From Bedellia somnulentella (Eukaryota; Arthropoda; Insecta; Lepidoptera; Bedelliidae), in contig OY755171.1 in the NCBI GenBank assembly GCA_963576735.1, forward strand, positions 9,238,001 through 9,302,000: DNA of 64,000 nucleotides, read 5' to 3'. Shown one piece after another: positions 33,601-40,599 of the stretch. The notes under the pieces are model-generated. The model searched no databases, was not told where the DNA came from, and saw nothing but the letters and a program-made list of their open reading frames with translations. The translations under genes were made by a program, and so were the position numbers. Position 1 is the first letter of the stretch; every line of letters begins with the position of its first letter.

Positions 33601-36600
33601 TAGGGCCTGATATTTTTTATCGCTTACACTTTTTAACTTGAAATAATGTGATGAAATAATATGTTATTTTAAATTTAATTGTAATGACAATGTTAGTAAT
33701 GTATAATAAACAAGTAAAAAGTGAAGTTCAATCAATTTACTCTTATAGATTTATAATTATATTGATATGAATACTAAATTCGGGAGATCTTACATGGCTA
33801 GGGCCTGATGTTTGGAGTAAGAAGTGGCAATTTTCGGAAATAAATATTATTTTGATGTATATCGAAATGAGTGACCAAATTTAAGGAAGTTTATAAAATC
33901 ACATAGTAGTTTCAAACATTGGATAAAATTTATATTAATATGTGAAAATTGAAGCTAACACCAAGTTAACCAAATTTCAAATAATTACCCATAAATACAT
34001 ATGTTTGAACAATAAATACTGTCTTTCATATTACATTTTTATACTCACGGCTATAAATCCCTAGAAAGGCTAGCCAGAGCTGTTAAATGAAAAATTCCTC
34101 AGCCGTTTTTGAAAGTTGAGTGGGGAAAAGATGATAAAAATAAATAATTGTTAGTGACAGAGTCCCAACCACATCGCCCAAAAATCACTTAAAAACCACA
34201 CCCTTAAACTCGTCTTACGATCACCCACGGGTAATAAGAAATAGGGATTGCTATTCTAAGCTACACACACTAAAAAACACCTAAAGCCATAAAATAAACG
34301 GTAAATCATAATTACCTCAAGTGTCACATCGTTGGCATACCAGCATGTTATATATAATTGCAACATCATTCCGACAACAAACACAATCGGGCAGAACTTG
34401 TCGGCGGCGCTAGTAAATTCGAGCTGAAAATTGCGTCAAAAAACACTGTAATTAAAATCTACGTGCACATACCTGATGGTTGTGTATATGGGGAGATATA
34501 TGAAACATTGCCGGTGATAATACTTCTTCATTACACTAAAACATACATATACTCACGGCTATAAATCCGAGAAAGAGGTAGCCATAGCTTCAGAATTAAA
34601 ATATGGGAGCCGCTTTCGGATATTAAGTGGGGAAAAGATTATAAATAAAGGTTATTGGTGATGAGTCTCCAACCGCATCGTCCAATAATCACTTAATAAT
34701 CTCTGACTTAATAATCTCCGATACCCTAAATTGCCTCTTACGACACCCGCAGGAAGAAATGGGATAGTGCTATTCTAAGCCGACACTACACGGCAAACTA
34801 AACTGAAAATATATACGTTAAATTGACTATTAAATAAAATTATTAAATTAACACATTTTTGAAAATAAAAAGGTCTAAGTCTAAGCTATTATGGGTATGT
34901 ATATGTATTTATCAGCGCTCTATTTCAGACTTGGAATTTAAAAATAGTAATTGTAATTAAACTAAATTAGTGTAGTGTCGGCTTAGAATAGCACTACCCC
35001 GTTTCTACCGATGGGTGTACGTAAGAGGCGACTAACGGTATTGGGGCTTTCAAGGGATTTTTGGGCGATGCGGTTGGAGACCCATCACCAACAACCTTTA
35101 CTTTACCATCTTTTCCCACTCAATTTTCCAAAAGTGGCTGACGAATTTCTAATTCCTTAGCTCTGGCTACCCCTTTTAAGGATTTAAAGCCGTGAGTATA
35201 TGTATGTATGTATGAAAACTAAATTGAACTAAAGTAACCTACTATAATCAAATATGGAAAATTTACAACCAAGATAGCTTAGTGGTTAGAACATACGCTT
35301 AGCATGCAGAGAGGCGGCGGTTTAATCCCTGAGTCGGGCTTTCACCAAAGTGTCTATGCGTGTTCAACCTTTAGCTACCGACCTGGTCTAAACGTAGCAC
35401 TTACGCCGACGTGACGACTGAGAGACGTCAAAATTCAAGTAATAAAATAAAAAGTGTCATTGCGTGCTAAGCGTCTGTTCTAACCACTAAGTTGTACTTA
35501 TGTTGTAGTTGTAGGTTGTATTTAGTCATGTTACAGTGTATTTGTACAAAATGCACTGCTCCCTCCCTATCACGTGAGATTACCTTCCAAGCAAAAGGTG
35601 GGTACTCTTAACATCAGGTAACAATGTCACGTAATGTTTAGAAGTATTAGTACTTCTGCCAACCTCTTCAGATACGACGTCATGGTTTGAGTTTGAGAAA
35701 AATATAAATATAGATAGGTAAACAAAGGTATCTTTAGCGATCGACAGTCTCAGCCTCCCCTTATGGTAATCGTGGGTGTGAGTATAAGTAAGTAAAAATT
35801 TGAAACACTCACTGTAATTTGATAAGCACCAAAACATAAAATTATCGAAGATAACAAAGTATACCCAAATAATACTGATGACATCAAATTGTTCAGTTTG
35901 GTTGAGAATCTGAAAATAATCAATTTTAAGTAATCTCTCTGTTCGCTCCGGAGCGATCATCGTAAGTAGGAGTTTATGTGTTAGAAAAAGAAGTCTTGGA
36001 AGTGTTTTGCTGAGAACACTTTATACACAGATAACTGGGTTTTTTTTTACACTTCCTCTTTCATTCAATCTCTTGACGCGTGAGTGTTTTCTGATTTGAT
36101 TTGAATAAATGTATAATATAATTAATATTTAAGCATTTGATATATATTATTGGGAAAAGACATTAATTTGTAATTGAGTAGTCTGAAGAATTTGATTTGG
36201 AAGTGTTTATGAGCCAAGTGCGGGAAGTCGTTGGGTGAGTACAGCGCAGGACCGGTCGTTGTGGCAATCTTTAGGGGAGGCCTATGTCCAGCAGTGGACG
36301 TCTATTAGCTAAATGATGATGTGCCAAGTGAGACGCGGCAACGAATAAAGGTCTGCATAACCCGATCTCTGAGCCTTCCCTCCACAACCCTCATCTTCTC
36401 TAAGCAGCAGTACCGCACCTGCGATGTTTCTAACTAACCCCGCCGTAAATTGTCAAGGAGGGTCGTGTTCCATATACCCTTTGTGTCTCCGATTACACTC
36501 TAAGGGCCCTGCCAGATGTAGATTGATTTGGCACGAAGAAGGACGCGATCCATTCTTGAACGCAACACTCTCATTTTATTCTTGAATAATATAGGTTTCG

Positions 36601-39600
36601 ACTGTTACAGTACGTAGTGTATCGAAACGTATTTATAAATTTAAGTGTGGTATAGCAAAACGTATTGGATAGTCTCATATCGCAAACATACATACATATA
36701 CTCACGGCAATTAACCCCAAATAGGGGTAGCCAGCGCTTTGGAGCTAGAAACTGTTCAGCAACATTTAGAAGTTGATATAGGACAAGATGGTGGAAATAA
36801 AGTATCGTTGGCGATGGGTCTCCAACCGCATCGCCCAAAAACAACTTTAAAAAAGCTTACCTTTAGTCGCCTCTTATGAAACCTGTGGGTAGAAAGGGGA
36901 AGGGTTCTATTTAGGGCCCATTTTTATTTTTGGTTTATATTAATGATCTGCCGTTCATAATCGAGAAAATGTCCGAGATAGTGTTATTTGCTGATGATAC
37001 TTCCTTAGTATTTGACGTTAAAAGAAATACTCGTAATGAGAATATTGACGAGGTGAATAACACTTCCAATAATCTTGTACTGAATGGCAAAAAACTTAAA
37101 TGCATTAAATTTGTATTACCCAATGTTAAGAGCGTTGATAAAGAAATAATTTTAAATAATGAAAATATAGTATATTCGGATGACACAGTTTCCTTAGGGA
37201 TAACTCTGGACTCCAAGCTCCAATGGGGACCCCACATTAGCTCACTAGCTGGCAGGCTAAGTAGTGCTGCATATGCCGTTAGGAAAATAAGACATTTGAT
37301 AGATGTACAGACAGCTCGATTAGTTTATTACAGCTATTTTCATAGTGTAATGTCTTACGGTATTTTACTCTGGGGCAGAGCAGCTGATGTTGGTTCCATA
37401 TTTATTCTCAAAAAGAGAGCAATAAGAGCTATTTATAATTTGAGATCACGAGATTCCCTGAGAGAATTGTTTAAAACCATAAATATAATGACGGTGCCAT
37501 GTCAATATATTTATGAAAATATTATGTATGTAGGAAAAAATCCGGCGTCTTATGTAAAAAATAGTGACAGACATATTCGAAATCTGAGAGACCACAATAA
37601 AATTTCAATACCTAAATACAGATTGGCAAAAGTAAATAAATCTTTCATGGGGTTATGCGTAAAAATGTGTAATAAAATACCTTAGGACATTTTAAATTTA
37701 TCAGAAACAAAATTCAAAGCATTAGTTAAAAGTAACCTTAGTTCGAAAGCCTATTAGAATGTTAATGATTACATTAATGATGAAGTGGCTTGGTGTTATC
37801 AGAGCTCTCTGCAGGATGTTTCCGGGCTAACACCAAAATTATAATGGACGTAAAAAAAGATGTGTGTTGACGAGTTTCTTACGGGTTTTTCTCTCAACAA
37901 AACACCTTCCGAATCCTTGACGTTCAAAAAACAAAGATTTATCTTTTTACTTTGAAATAAATGATTATTTTATTTTTATTTAGCCGGAACAAAATGGTAA
38001 TTGTTAAGTGTACGGTATAAGATCGTGACTGAACTTGTAGAAAGAGAAAAACTTTTTGAATGACAGATTCTATTTCTTACAAGTGTTCCCCGTAGGGTGA
38101 GAAATATGTATATATTATAATATGTAATATTGACAGCCGTGAATGTCCAATGGGTAGAACCACCGTCCGTCAACATAGACAGGCGTGAATTCCAATCCCA
38201 GGTTGGACCTGCACCAATTTGTCCTTTCTAAAGTCATGTGTGTGGTTAATTTATCATGGTTGTTAACAGCAGGTGAGGATGTCACGTGATGTTTAGGAGT
38301 ATTAGTACTTCTGCCAACCCCTTTGGGGATATACGGCTGGAACGCTTGAGTCTTGAGTATATAATGTTTGTAGCACAAAACTTACAGTACCAAATCCAAA
38401 CGTTTTTTAAAACAATATTTTATTTGCTGTTCCACATCTTCGTTATCAAATATTCTGCGACAGGAGTTATTCAATACTGTCAAATGCGTTTTCAGAAATA
38501 TCATGACCATTATCCAATTGGTGTCGAAAATGATCATCATGAGGTTAGCAACAATTGTTACACAAATAAAAAAGATATCCAAAACGATGTAACCTGTAAA
38601 TATTCCAAAATATTAGTTATATAGTGCTGCCACTTTGTGGACTGAAGAAATAAAAATACGAAATAATTTGCCGTGTAGTGCCAGTTTAGAATGTTACTAC
38701 TCTTTTCTAAGGTAAGGGGCGACTAAGGTTCACTTATAGTTAGAAGATGGATAATATATATAATATTGAGTTGTTTGGGTGGTACAATAAAATTTTACAC
38801 TTCATTTGACATTAAAAAAATAAAATACATACATACATACTATCCCAAAAAGGGTACCAGAGCTTCAGAAATTAAAATTTTAAGCCACAATTGAAAAATA
38901 AAGGTTGTTGGTGATGCGTGTCCGACCGCATCGCTCAGAACTCACATAACACACCCCAATACCGTCGCCTCCTACAGAACCCACGGCAAAATGTGAGTGC
39001 TATTGTAAGTTAGTGAAACATACTGCAACATTTATCTAGTGAAATTTACCTGCTATTTGATGAGGCTCCACAGGAACCCAACATCTTATCATCGGTTGGC
39101 GAGGAATTATATGTGTCACATTGTTCACAACGGTTATTATCGGAGATGAATTCTTTGTTAAATAGAATTGTAGATGTATTGTTACCATTGCACTAAAATA
39201 AGTGACCCAAACACCGACAGTCATTAAGTTTCCTTCTTTTAAATTTTTCTTTATAACTTTTTTATCGTCTTCAAAAGGTGTTACTTTAATGTCTTTATCA
39301 AGTTTCCGAGCAAATGCAAATATTTCTTGCCAAGTTTTATTTGCTAGTAAAAGTGATAAACATTTGTTAATATTGTTTGTGTTTATTAAATTGATTCTGA
39401 CATTGTCAGCTATTTTGACTATATCAGTTCTATTCTGCCATATGTCAATCGCTTGGCCGATAAATATGGCAACGAATAAGGCAAAAATGTATATGATTGG
39501 ACGATTAAATTTGTTCTTATGTTTCAAGGCTCCTGCTATAGAAAACAATTTGTAATTCACACCAAGAAATATGAAATCAGGTTCTTGCAAATATGAAATT

Positions 39601-39614
39601 ATTTTCTCAAACAT
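12625..39614 (-). CDS. odorant receptor (7tm_6), complete six-exon gene
   Basis: Six minus-strand exons at 39614-39050, 38593-38386, 35909-35813, 34423-34316, 13396-13244 and 12672-12625 join without a stop into 393 codons including TAA, giving 392 residues. That is the usual size for a lepidopteran OR. Intron phases are 1, 2, 0, 0 and 0, and all ten splice sites are GT/AG. ORs are inverted seven-helix subunits that form ligand-gated cation channels with Orco in olfactory neuron dendrites. Visible features are EPDFIFLGVNYKL at the N-terminus, TM1 at about residues 39-60, TM2 at about 132-152 and TM3 from about 190. Late blocks are SSIILCFGAYQIT, MMLQLYITCWYAN, ALFESNWY and FTAGPFFNLNV, ending in IKTAYSYFTLINPK. 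Intron 4 spans 20.9 kb and is almost entirely transposons. The ligand cannot be predicted. Confidence 0.88.
12763..12906 (+). repeat. SINE family 2, partial
   Basis: Carries the internal part (cttattttacaatctttttc, aaaagtagctgg) and the end (ctctggctattctgg, gagtatgggt). It lies in OR intron 5. Confidence 0.6.
13244..13396 (-). CDS. odorant receptor exon 5
   Basis: The acceptor is aaatatgtttgcag and the donor is gtaagttaat. It encodes 51 residues with ALFESNWYKKN, RKDILILMQMM and FTAGPFFNLNVANFIN. These correspond to the conserved ..W......K.LLI.M.....I...AG.FF.L block of ORs. Phase 0 at both ends. Confidence 0.9.
13484..13637 (-). repeat. SINE family 2, partial
   Basis: Contains ggtgatgggtttccaaccaa, atcgctcaaaa and the terminal ggcactacacggc, read in reverse orientation. 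It lies just upstream of OR exon 5. Confidence 0.7.
13675..13805 (+). repeat. SINE family 1, partial, next to BEL LTR
   Basis: A degenerate tRNA-like head (caaccgtgacagctcaac) is followed by tcttttgtcttttctataat and by tcttggttgttcacggt. It ends before the BEL LTR. Confidence 0.55.
13836..14026 (-). repeat. BEL/Pao 3' LTR
   Basis: 191 bp, almost identical to 30797-30987, with a (gcc)n run and the inner border ttaaca. The last codons and the stop of pol extend into this LTR, as is usual for BEL elements. Confidence 0.9.
14027..14103 (-). pseudogene. BEL/Pao pol C-terminal tail, cut off by insertion
   Basis: The short piece between the 3' LTR and the 14104-20531 insertion continues the integrase frame. 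If one copy of the 5-bp duplication cccgg and the insert are disregarded, the frame runs on from 20537 and stops inside the LTR. This explains why the frame at 20528 seems to end early. Confidence 0.75.
14422..14476 (-). repeat. SINE family 2, 3'-end scrap
   Basis: Contains atactcacggccataaatcc and caaaaagtggtagc only. Confidence 0.55.
15036..15250 (-). mobile_element. fold-back tRNA-derived SINE with 12-bp duplication
   Basis: Flanked by ataaacatgtaa at 15024-15035 and 15251-15262. In minus orientation a tRNA-like core (ggctcagttggtagagcg, B box ggttcgagccc) is followed by a tail. Upstream of the D-arm, the T-arm and tail recur in inverted form. Arms 15078-15146 and 15182-15250 are perfect 69-bp complements with a 35-nt loop. 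There is no normal acceptor stem, so it is not a functional tRNA gene. Confidence 0.8.
15565..15660 (+). repeat. tRNA-like SINE head, degenerate
   Basis: An A box (tggcgtagcgg) and a weak B box (gggttcatatcac) are 60 bp apart. There is no foldable cloverleaf with paired acceptor arms. Confidence 0.45.
16087..16312 (-). repeat. SINE family 2
   Basis: Contains ccataaattcc, agggtagccatagcttcag, tgcatcgcccaacaatcact and a degenerate start. Nested within the Helitron. Confidence 0.65.
16912..17033 (+). mobile_element. 5'-truncated LINE 3' end with 14-bp duplication
   Basis: Only 122 bp, ending in (ttgaa)n after ggtcaaaggccattgaag, flanked by aacaacgtaaacat at 16898-16911 and 17034-17047. It is the 3' UTR end of a LINE (Jockey/CR1-like by its pentamer tail). 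Confidence 0.75.
17469..18493 (-). mobile_element. non-autonomous Helitron, 1025 bp, copy 1
   Basis: In minus orientation it starts TCTATACTAATATTATAAAG and ends with a hairpin (acagtacgaagtctgt) and CTAG, inserted between A (17468) and T (18494). It is nearly identical to 61682-62709. No coding capacity. Confidence 0.85.
18494..20289. other. non-coding interior of the TIR element
   Basis: No gene. 18839-19020 holds a decayed RTE LINE 3' end in minus orientation (cattattcccacc, tatctcttttgttac, gtttgcccaaaa). The remainder is AT-rich. Confidence 0.45.
20290..20531. repeat. subterminal repeat cluster of the TIR element
   Basis: Repeated ctcatgctcg/gcctcatgct and ctctcacatctcag-type motifs (about four) up to the right TIR. 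More GC-rich than the interior. Confidence 0.55.
20532..22544 (-). pseudogene. BEL/Pao pol: end of RNase H, integrase, C-terminal domain
   Basis: A frame of 667 codons on the minus strand. In order: the rest of the RNase H/connection region (PLKPTTIPRAELLG, KIIWTDSTVVLGWL), an H2C2-like zinc-binding segment around HEHIRLFHAGP with RRCVTCARM, and the rve integrase core. The core's acidic residues sit in CGMDFAGPF, IYCDNGRNF and GIFEAGIRSAK. A DUF5641-like C-terminal domain follows (GDLVLLNDDNLPPLHWRMG). The early stop is supplied by the nested TIR element at 20531. The N-terminal side is cut at the other insertion. Apart from these cuts the frame is open, so the element was probably intact until the insertions. 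Confidence 0.88.
23524..24400 (+). pseudogene. transposase candidate, N-terminal part, repetitive and broken
   Basis: A Met at 23524 (MAGRNNWRGKLLVNLSTG) follows a possible acceptor (tttttgcttcag). An Asn-rich region follows. A unit with PEPMLVENDCD, then ASE, occurs at about 23775 and again at about 23950. ITDR.TWILNDQTGE occurs at about 23880 and about 24240, so the segment looks duplicated internally. A 32-bp-arm hairpin (24047-24137) interrupts the second unit. The frame changes between 23877 and 23890. Function of this part is unknown. Confidence 0.45.
24047..24137. repeat. 32-bp-arm hairpin in the transposase gene
   Basis: Arms 24047-24078 (gatttcattcttaacgacgt...) and 24106-24137 are perfect complements with a 27-nt loop. 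It breaks the coding repeat unit, which suggests a small fold-back insertion. Confidence 0.8.
24240..26143 (+). pseudogene. DUF7869-like transposase candidate, core
   Basis: From ITDRETWILNDQTGE the frame runs to a stop at 24436 behind a 7-A run. One frame over, 24434-25264 and 25283-26143 are in the same frame and separated only by a TAA at 25262-25264. Together they give about 570 residues: a charged Lys/Glu-rich segment, CGTISEDQRKVIFKYFW, a Cys pair DQCDTCTAYK, then the catalytic-looking series VVTVDVQSV, IIISDGCCYQNRN and MQVDSVHSTLEELF, and near the C-terminus KKAGDPVVTDIRAVLY and FFYDNL. The spaced acidic residues resemble a DDD/E nuclease. I recall this set from proteins annotated DUF7869. 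The product may act as a transposase, but no activity is known to me. One nonsense and one frameshift mutation make this copy inactive. Confidence 0.65.
26793..27713 (-). pseudogene. BEL/Pao pol: reverse transcriptase and start of RNase H
   Basis: Minus frame with KSVNDIQAVGAVVQSDLF, GDLEKMYRQI (first catalytic Asp region), NDFYIDDLNTG (the YxDD active-site box) and CFVDASKDAY (start of RNase H), where the DUF7869 element is inserted. The frame is the same as that of the gag-protease part. Only an in-frame TAA (27714-27716) separates them. Confidence 0.88.
27714..29939 (-). pseudogene. BEL/Pao gag and protease
   Basis: A Met at 29939 (MEGKDMLKDLLKK) is preferred over the upstream Met at 29975, which begins a short hydrophobic run unlike gag. 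Domains in order: an N-terminal helical part, a DUF1759-like gag region (PTIDLAKFDGNYLKWLEFRD), zinc knuckles (CVICNKSHFVHEC; CTICLRSGHQSYQC with CKICKGKHNTLLH), and the aspartic protease DUF1758-like domain with LLDTGSQSSFI. It ends at the stop 27714-27716 just before the RT. Gag would form virus-like particles and the protease would process the polyprotein. Confidence 0.88.
29976..30777 (-). other. BEL/Pao 5' untranslated leader
   Basis: Between the primer-binding site and the gag start there is no supportable gene. The short plus frame at 30631-30825 is incidental. Confidence 0.5.
30778..30796 (-). promoter_or_regulatory. BEL/Pao primer-binding site
   Basis: Immediately inside the 5' LTR the minus strand reads tttggcgaccgtgata, a tRNA-3'-end complement of the kind found in BEL elements. 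The matching tRNA was not identified. Confidence 0.6.
30797..30987 (-). repeat. BEL/Pao 5' LTR
   Basis: 191 bp, near-identical partner of 13836-14026. In minus orientation it begins TGTTAACGCCTGATCC and ends GCTTAAACA. Confidence 0.9.
31087..33990 (-). mobile_element. DNA transposon with CTAGGGCCTGATG subterminal repeats
   Basis: About 28-bp imperfect terminal inverted repeats (31087: gggtgaatatttaaaatttg; 33990 in reverse: gggtaattatttgaaatttg). They are flanked by ataa at 31083-31086 and 33991-33994. The motif ctagggcctgatg or ctagggactgatg occurs near the left end (31268, 31287) and at least six times on the right side (33197-33265, 33411, 33598, 33797) in both orientations. It carries one long minus-strand ORF. 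It sits in OR intron 4. Confidence 0.75.
31666..33138 (-). CDS. transposon ORF, Lys-rich N-domain fused to C-terminal domain, core missing
   Basis: The Met at 33138 (MAPRRKTTLSKEELAKKK) is preferred over the Met at 33156. The N-terminal 200 residues are very Lys/Arg-rich and likely coiled. Next comes KKECITRKKVKKQKRYLLD, GYDSFCKLRPFGLL and a Cys block TRDTSCFCDNVDC. The C-terminal 110 residues contain GSGDYVLVKLIMGRKEYRC and a YEDVIKKLP stretch. I recall both end domains from longer arthropod transposase-like proteins that carry an acidic catalytic core between them. Here only about 35 acidic residues join the two ends. The frame is fully open, so the product could still bind transposon DNA. 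The family name is unknown to me. Confidence 0.6.
   Translation of the reverse strand: MAPRRKTTLSKEELAKKKSEQAKRRLEMIKNDPVLLAEYQEKGRIKYLKKKEKGQRKCVKDMTPREQRKARKNWVAYSTDYRKKQKFLQNTHKYVHQNTPPSSEDEIIPEVPVLNKEREAEAKRRSIVQRKKRNSILKRKDLLIENLRKKLASEQQRNRRLKQKMIKKKKALTPKSKILEMANDPNQRVELVKKALFGDVIQKQILDTKTEPQQSKTSLNTIWSSPLTRNYKIWRLGSGAITYKKMGFNRTKYEVKQNKKRVEEIIHKFYEDDNNSRCAAGKKECITRKKVKKQKRYLLDSLKNLHQKFLNTSLVKIGYDSFCKLRPFGLLCVNLQTVTRDTSCFCDNVDCIDYYLGTITYQTNTQRLQVSDIYTDSEDDMPLASVSHIAQEKSKTSYGSGDYVLVKLIMGRKEYRCAAICSKYDNDDGELTVTFLEVCNEDGTEFKINDNDIADVPYEDVIKKLPLHNLIVKRGTVLYKFTEPVNVYEK
33991..34029. other. short spacer
   Basis: AT-rich spacer beginning with the duplicated ataa. Confidence 0.3.
34030..34262 (-). 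repeat. SINE family 2
   Basis: Reverse copy with cggctataaatccctagaaa, ccacatcgcccaaaaatcac and tcttacgatcacccacggg. Confidence 0.75.
34316..34423 (-). CDS. odorant receptor exon 4
   Basis: The acceptor is acgcaattttcag and the donor is gtaattatg. It encodes 36 residues, LEFTSAADKFCPIVF, then VVGMMLQLYITCWYANDVTL (TM6), phase 0 at both ends. The following 20.9-kb intron holds the BEL element and the 31087-33990 transposon. Confidence 0.88.
34548..34796 (-). repeat. SINE family 2
   Basis: Reverse copy next to OR exon 4, with tatactcacggctataaatc at one end and ccgacactacacggc at the other. Confidence 0.8.
34972..35212 (+). repeat. SINE family 2
   Basis: Forward copy: gtgtagtgtcggcttagaat, ggcgatgcggttggagaccc, ccgtgagtatatg and a (tatg)n tail. 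Confidence 0.85.
35270..35700 (+). repeat. SINE family 1 variant with inverted tRNA-like arms
   Basis: A tRNA-like head with A box (tagcttagtggttag) and B box (ggtttaatccc) starts at about 35272. Its piece 35278-35307 recurs as an inverted complement at 35462-35491, two mismatches in 30. The SINE family 1 body follows from about 35500 (tatttagtcatgttacagtg) to about 35700. Confidence 0.65.
35813..35909 (-). CDS. odorant receptor exon 3
   Basis: The acceptor is ttgattattttcag and the donor is gtgagtgt. It encodes FSTKLNNLMSSVL and the helix TLLSSIILCFGAYQIT, a hallmark exon of insect ORs (end of IC2 into TM5). A reading frame in the wrong phase hides it from simple ORF scans. Confidence 0.88.
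36195..36318 (+). pseudogene. RTE-type LINE C-terminal tail
   Basis: Plus frame SLWQSLGEAYVQQWTSIS then stop and (atg)n, the standard end of a second RTE family in Lepidoptera (tatgtccagcagtggacgtc). 5'-truncated scrap. Confidence 0.7.
36692..36905 (-). repeat. SINE family 2, fused to LINE
   Basis: Reverse copy (cgcatcgcccaaaaacaact, gtgggtagaaagggg) whose 5' end is cut directly at the Jockey-like LINE. Confidence 0.75.
36902..37975 (+). mobile_element. Jockey-like LINE, 3' part of RT and 3' UTR
   Basis: Starts at the reverse-transcriptase block before FADD: gggttctatttagggccc, then VYINDLP and IVLFADDTSLVF (catalytic Asp pair), LGITLDSKLQWGPHI, SVMSYGILLWG and KKRAIRAIYNL. The frame is open from 36930 to 37685. 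It is truncated before the RT palm. A 3' UTR follows to about 37975. Confidence 0.75.
38132..38360 (+). repeat. SINE family 1, internally deleted
   Basis: A good head (cagccgtgaatgtccaatgg, gaattccaatccc), tcatggttgttaacagcagg, then a jump to gtcacgtgatgttt and the usual end. It is close to OR exon 2, in the intron after it. Confidence 0.8.
38386..38593 (-). CDS. odorant receptor exon 2
   Basis: The acceptor is atatttacag and the donor is gtaagttttg. It completes the split Gly codon, then encodes YIVLDIFFICVTIVANLMM (TM3) and QQIKYCFKKRLDLV, leaving two bases for the next exon. Confidence 0.86.
38668..38740 (+). repeat. SINE family 2, 5' scrap
   Basis: Contains gccgtgtagtgccagtttag and ggggcgactaagg only. 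In OR intron 1. Confidence 0.6.
38828..39012 (-). repeat. SINE family 2, partial
   Basis: Reverse copy with (catacata)n, cccaaaaagggtacc, ccgaccgcatcgctcagaac and agaacccacggc. Confidence 0.65.
39050..39614 (-). CDS. odorant receptor exon 1
   Basis: The start is the Met at 39614; upstream the frame lacks another good Met. The exon encodes residues 1-188 plus one base of the next codon, covering TM1, TM2 and the extracellular part with RQPMIRCWVPVEP. Donor: gcag|gtaaat. Confidence 0.88.
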
Positions 39615-40076
39615 TTTTTATTCAGCACTAGATTTGTCGCTAGAATTAATAAGAGTACCCTGTGTATGTAAAAAGCTATAATGCGGATTAACGAACTTTA
39701 AAACAGTTATTGTATTTTTGAAGGCATAACAAAAGGCTTTCATACAACTGTTAACTGGAATAATATAGGCTCCAGTGTGATTATTTAATAACATAGCAAG
39801 TAATACGAAATGAATTAGCTGCAGATAGATAATTAGTGCATTAATTGTATTATAAATGGAGTAATTATTACTGCACGGTATGAGATAAATATAGTGTTTA
39901 TTTCTATAGGCAAGAACAATTGTTGCAATGTGAAATATGCCATTTGCGATGTTTACTTACTTAGGTATTCGATATGTTTTTGTGCTTCCTTAGGAAGTTA
40001 TTATGGTTTAAATGTTTTCACATAAACTCCATTCAAAGCAATTAGCGTTTAGTTATTTAATTAAATATAATTTAAT
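39615..40076. other. upstream flank of the odorant receptor
   Basis: About 460 bp of AT-rich DNA before the OR start codon. The OR promoter and 5' UTR should lie here, but no TATA or initiator can be chosen with confidence. Confidence 0.35.
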
Positions 40077-40309
40077 TGCCGTGTAGTGCCGGCTTAGAAT
40101 GTCACTACCCTTTTCTACCCACGGGTGTCGTAAGAGGCGACTAAGGTGGTTTTTGGGTGATTCGGTTTGAGACCCATCACCAAAAACATTTATTTTACAA
40201 TCTTTTCCGGCTTTTCCCTTACTCAACTTTCAAAAGTGGCTTGAGTTTTTTTTTTATTCTGAAGCTCTGGCTAACCCTTTTAGGGATTTATAGCTGTGAG
40301 TACATGTAC
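40077..40309 (+). repeat. SINE family 2
   Basis: Forward copy: tgccgtgtagtgccggctta, acgggtgtcgtaagaggcga, gccgtgag equivalent at the end. Confidence 0.8.
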
Positions 40310-40327
40310 GTTAAATACTTTCACTTA

Positions 40328-40445
40328 AACTTACTCCAACTATTCCTATTGGGAAAGGCAGATACTATCGATCTTCCACTTTGGACTACTTCCTTTGTGA
40401 GATCGTTTTTAATCGCATCTTCAAATGTGGCCTATCTCTGCAAAA
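40328..40445 (-). pseudogene. RTE LINE 3'-end scrap
   Basis: Contains ttactccaactattcctatt, gggaaaggcagatactatcg and tccactttgg, matching the 3' end of the RTE copies. Confidence 0.55.
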
Positions 40446-40537
40446 ATTCAAAGAAAAAGAAATAGAAAATTTATTCATTGCCTCCTTAGACAATGAATAA
40501 ATACAACAATAGAATATAAAACAAAACGTATAAATAC

Positions 40538-40592
40538 ATATATTCATAATCTCACGGCCATAAATCCCAAAAAGGGGTAGCCAGATCTTCAG
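40538..40592 (-). repeat. SINE family 2, 3' scrap
   Basis: Contains cataatctcacggccataaa and gggtagccagatcttcag. Confidence 0.6.
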
Positions 40593-40599
40593 TGAGCTG

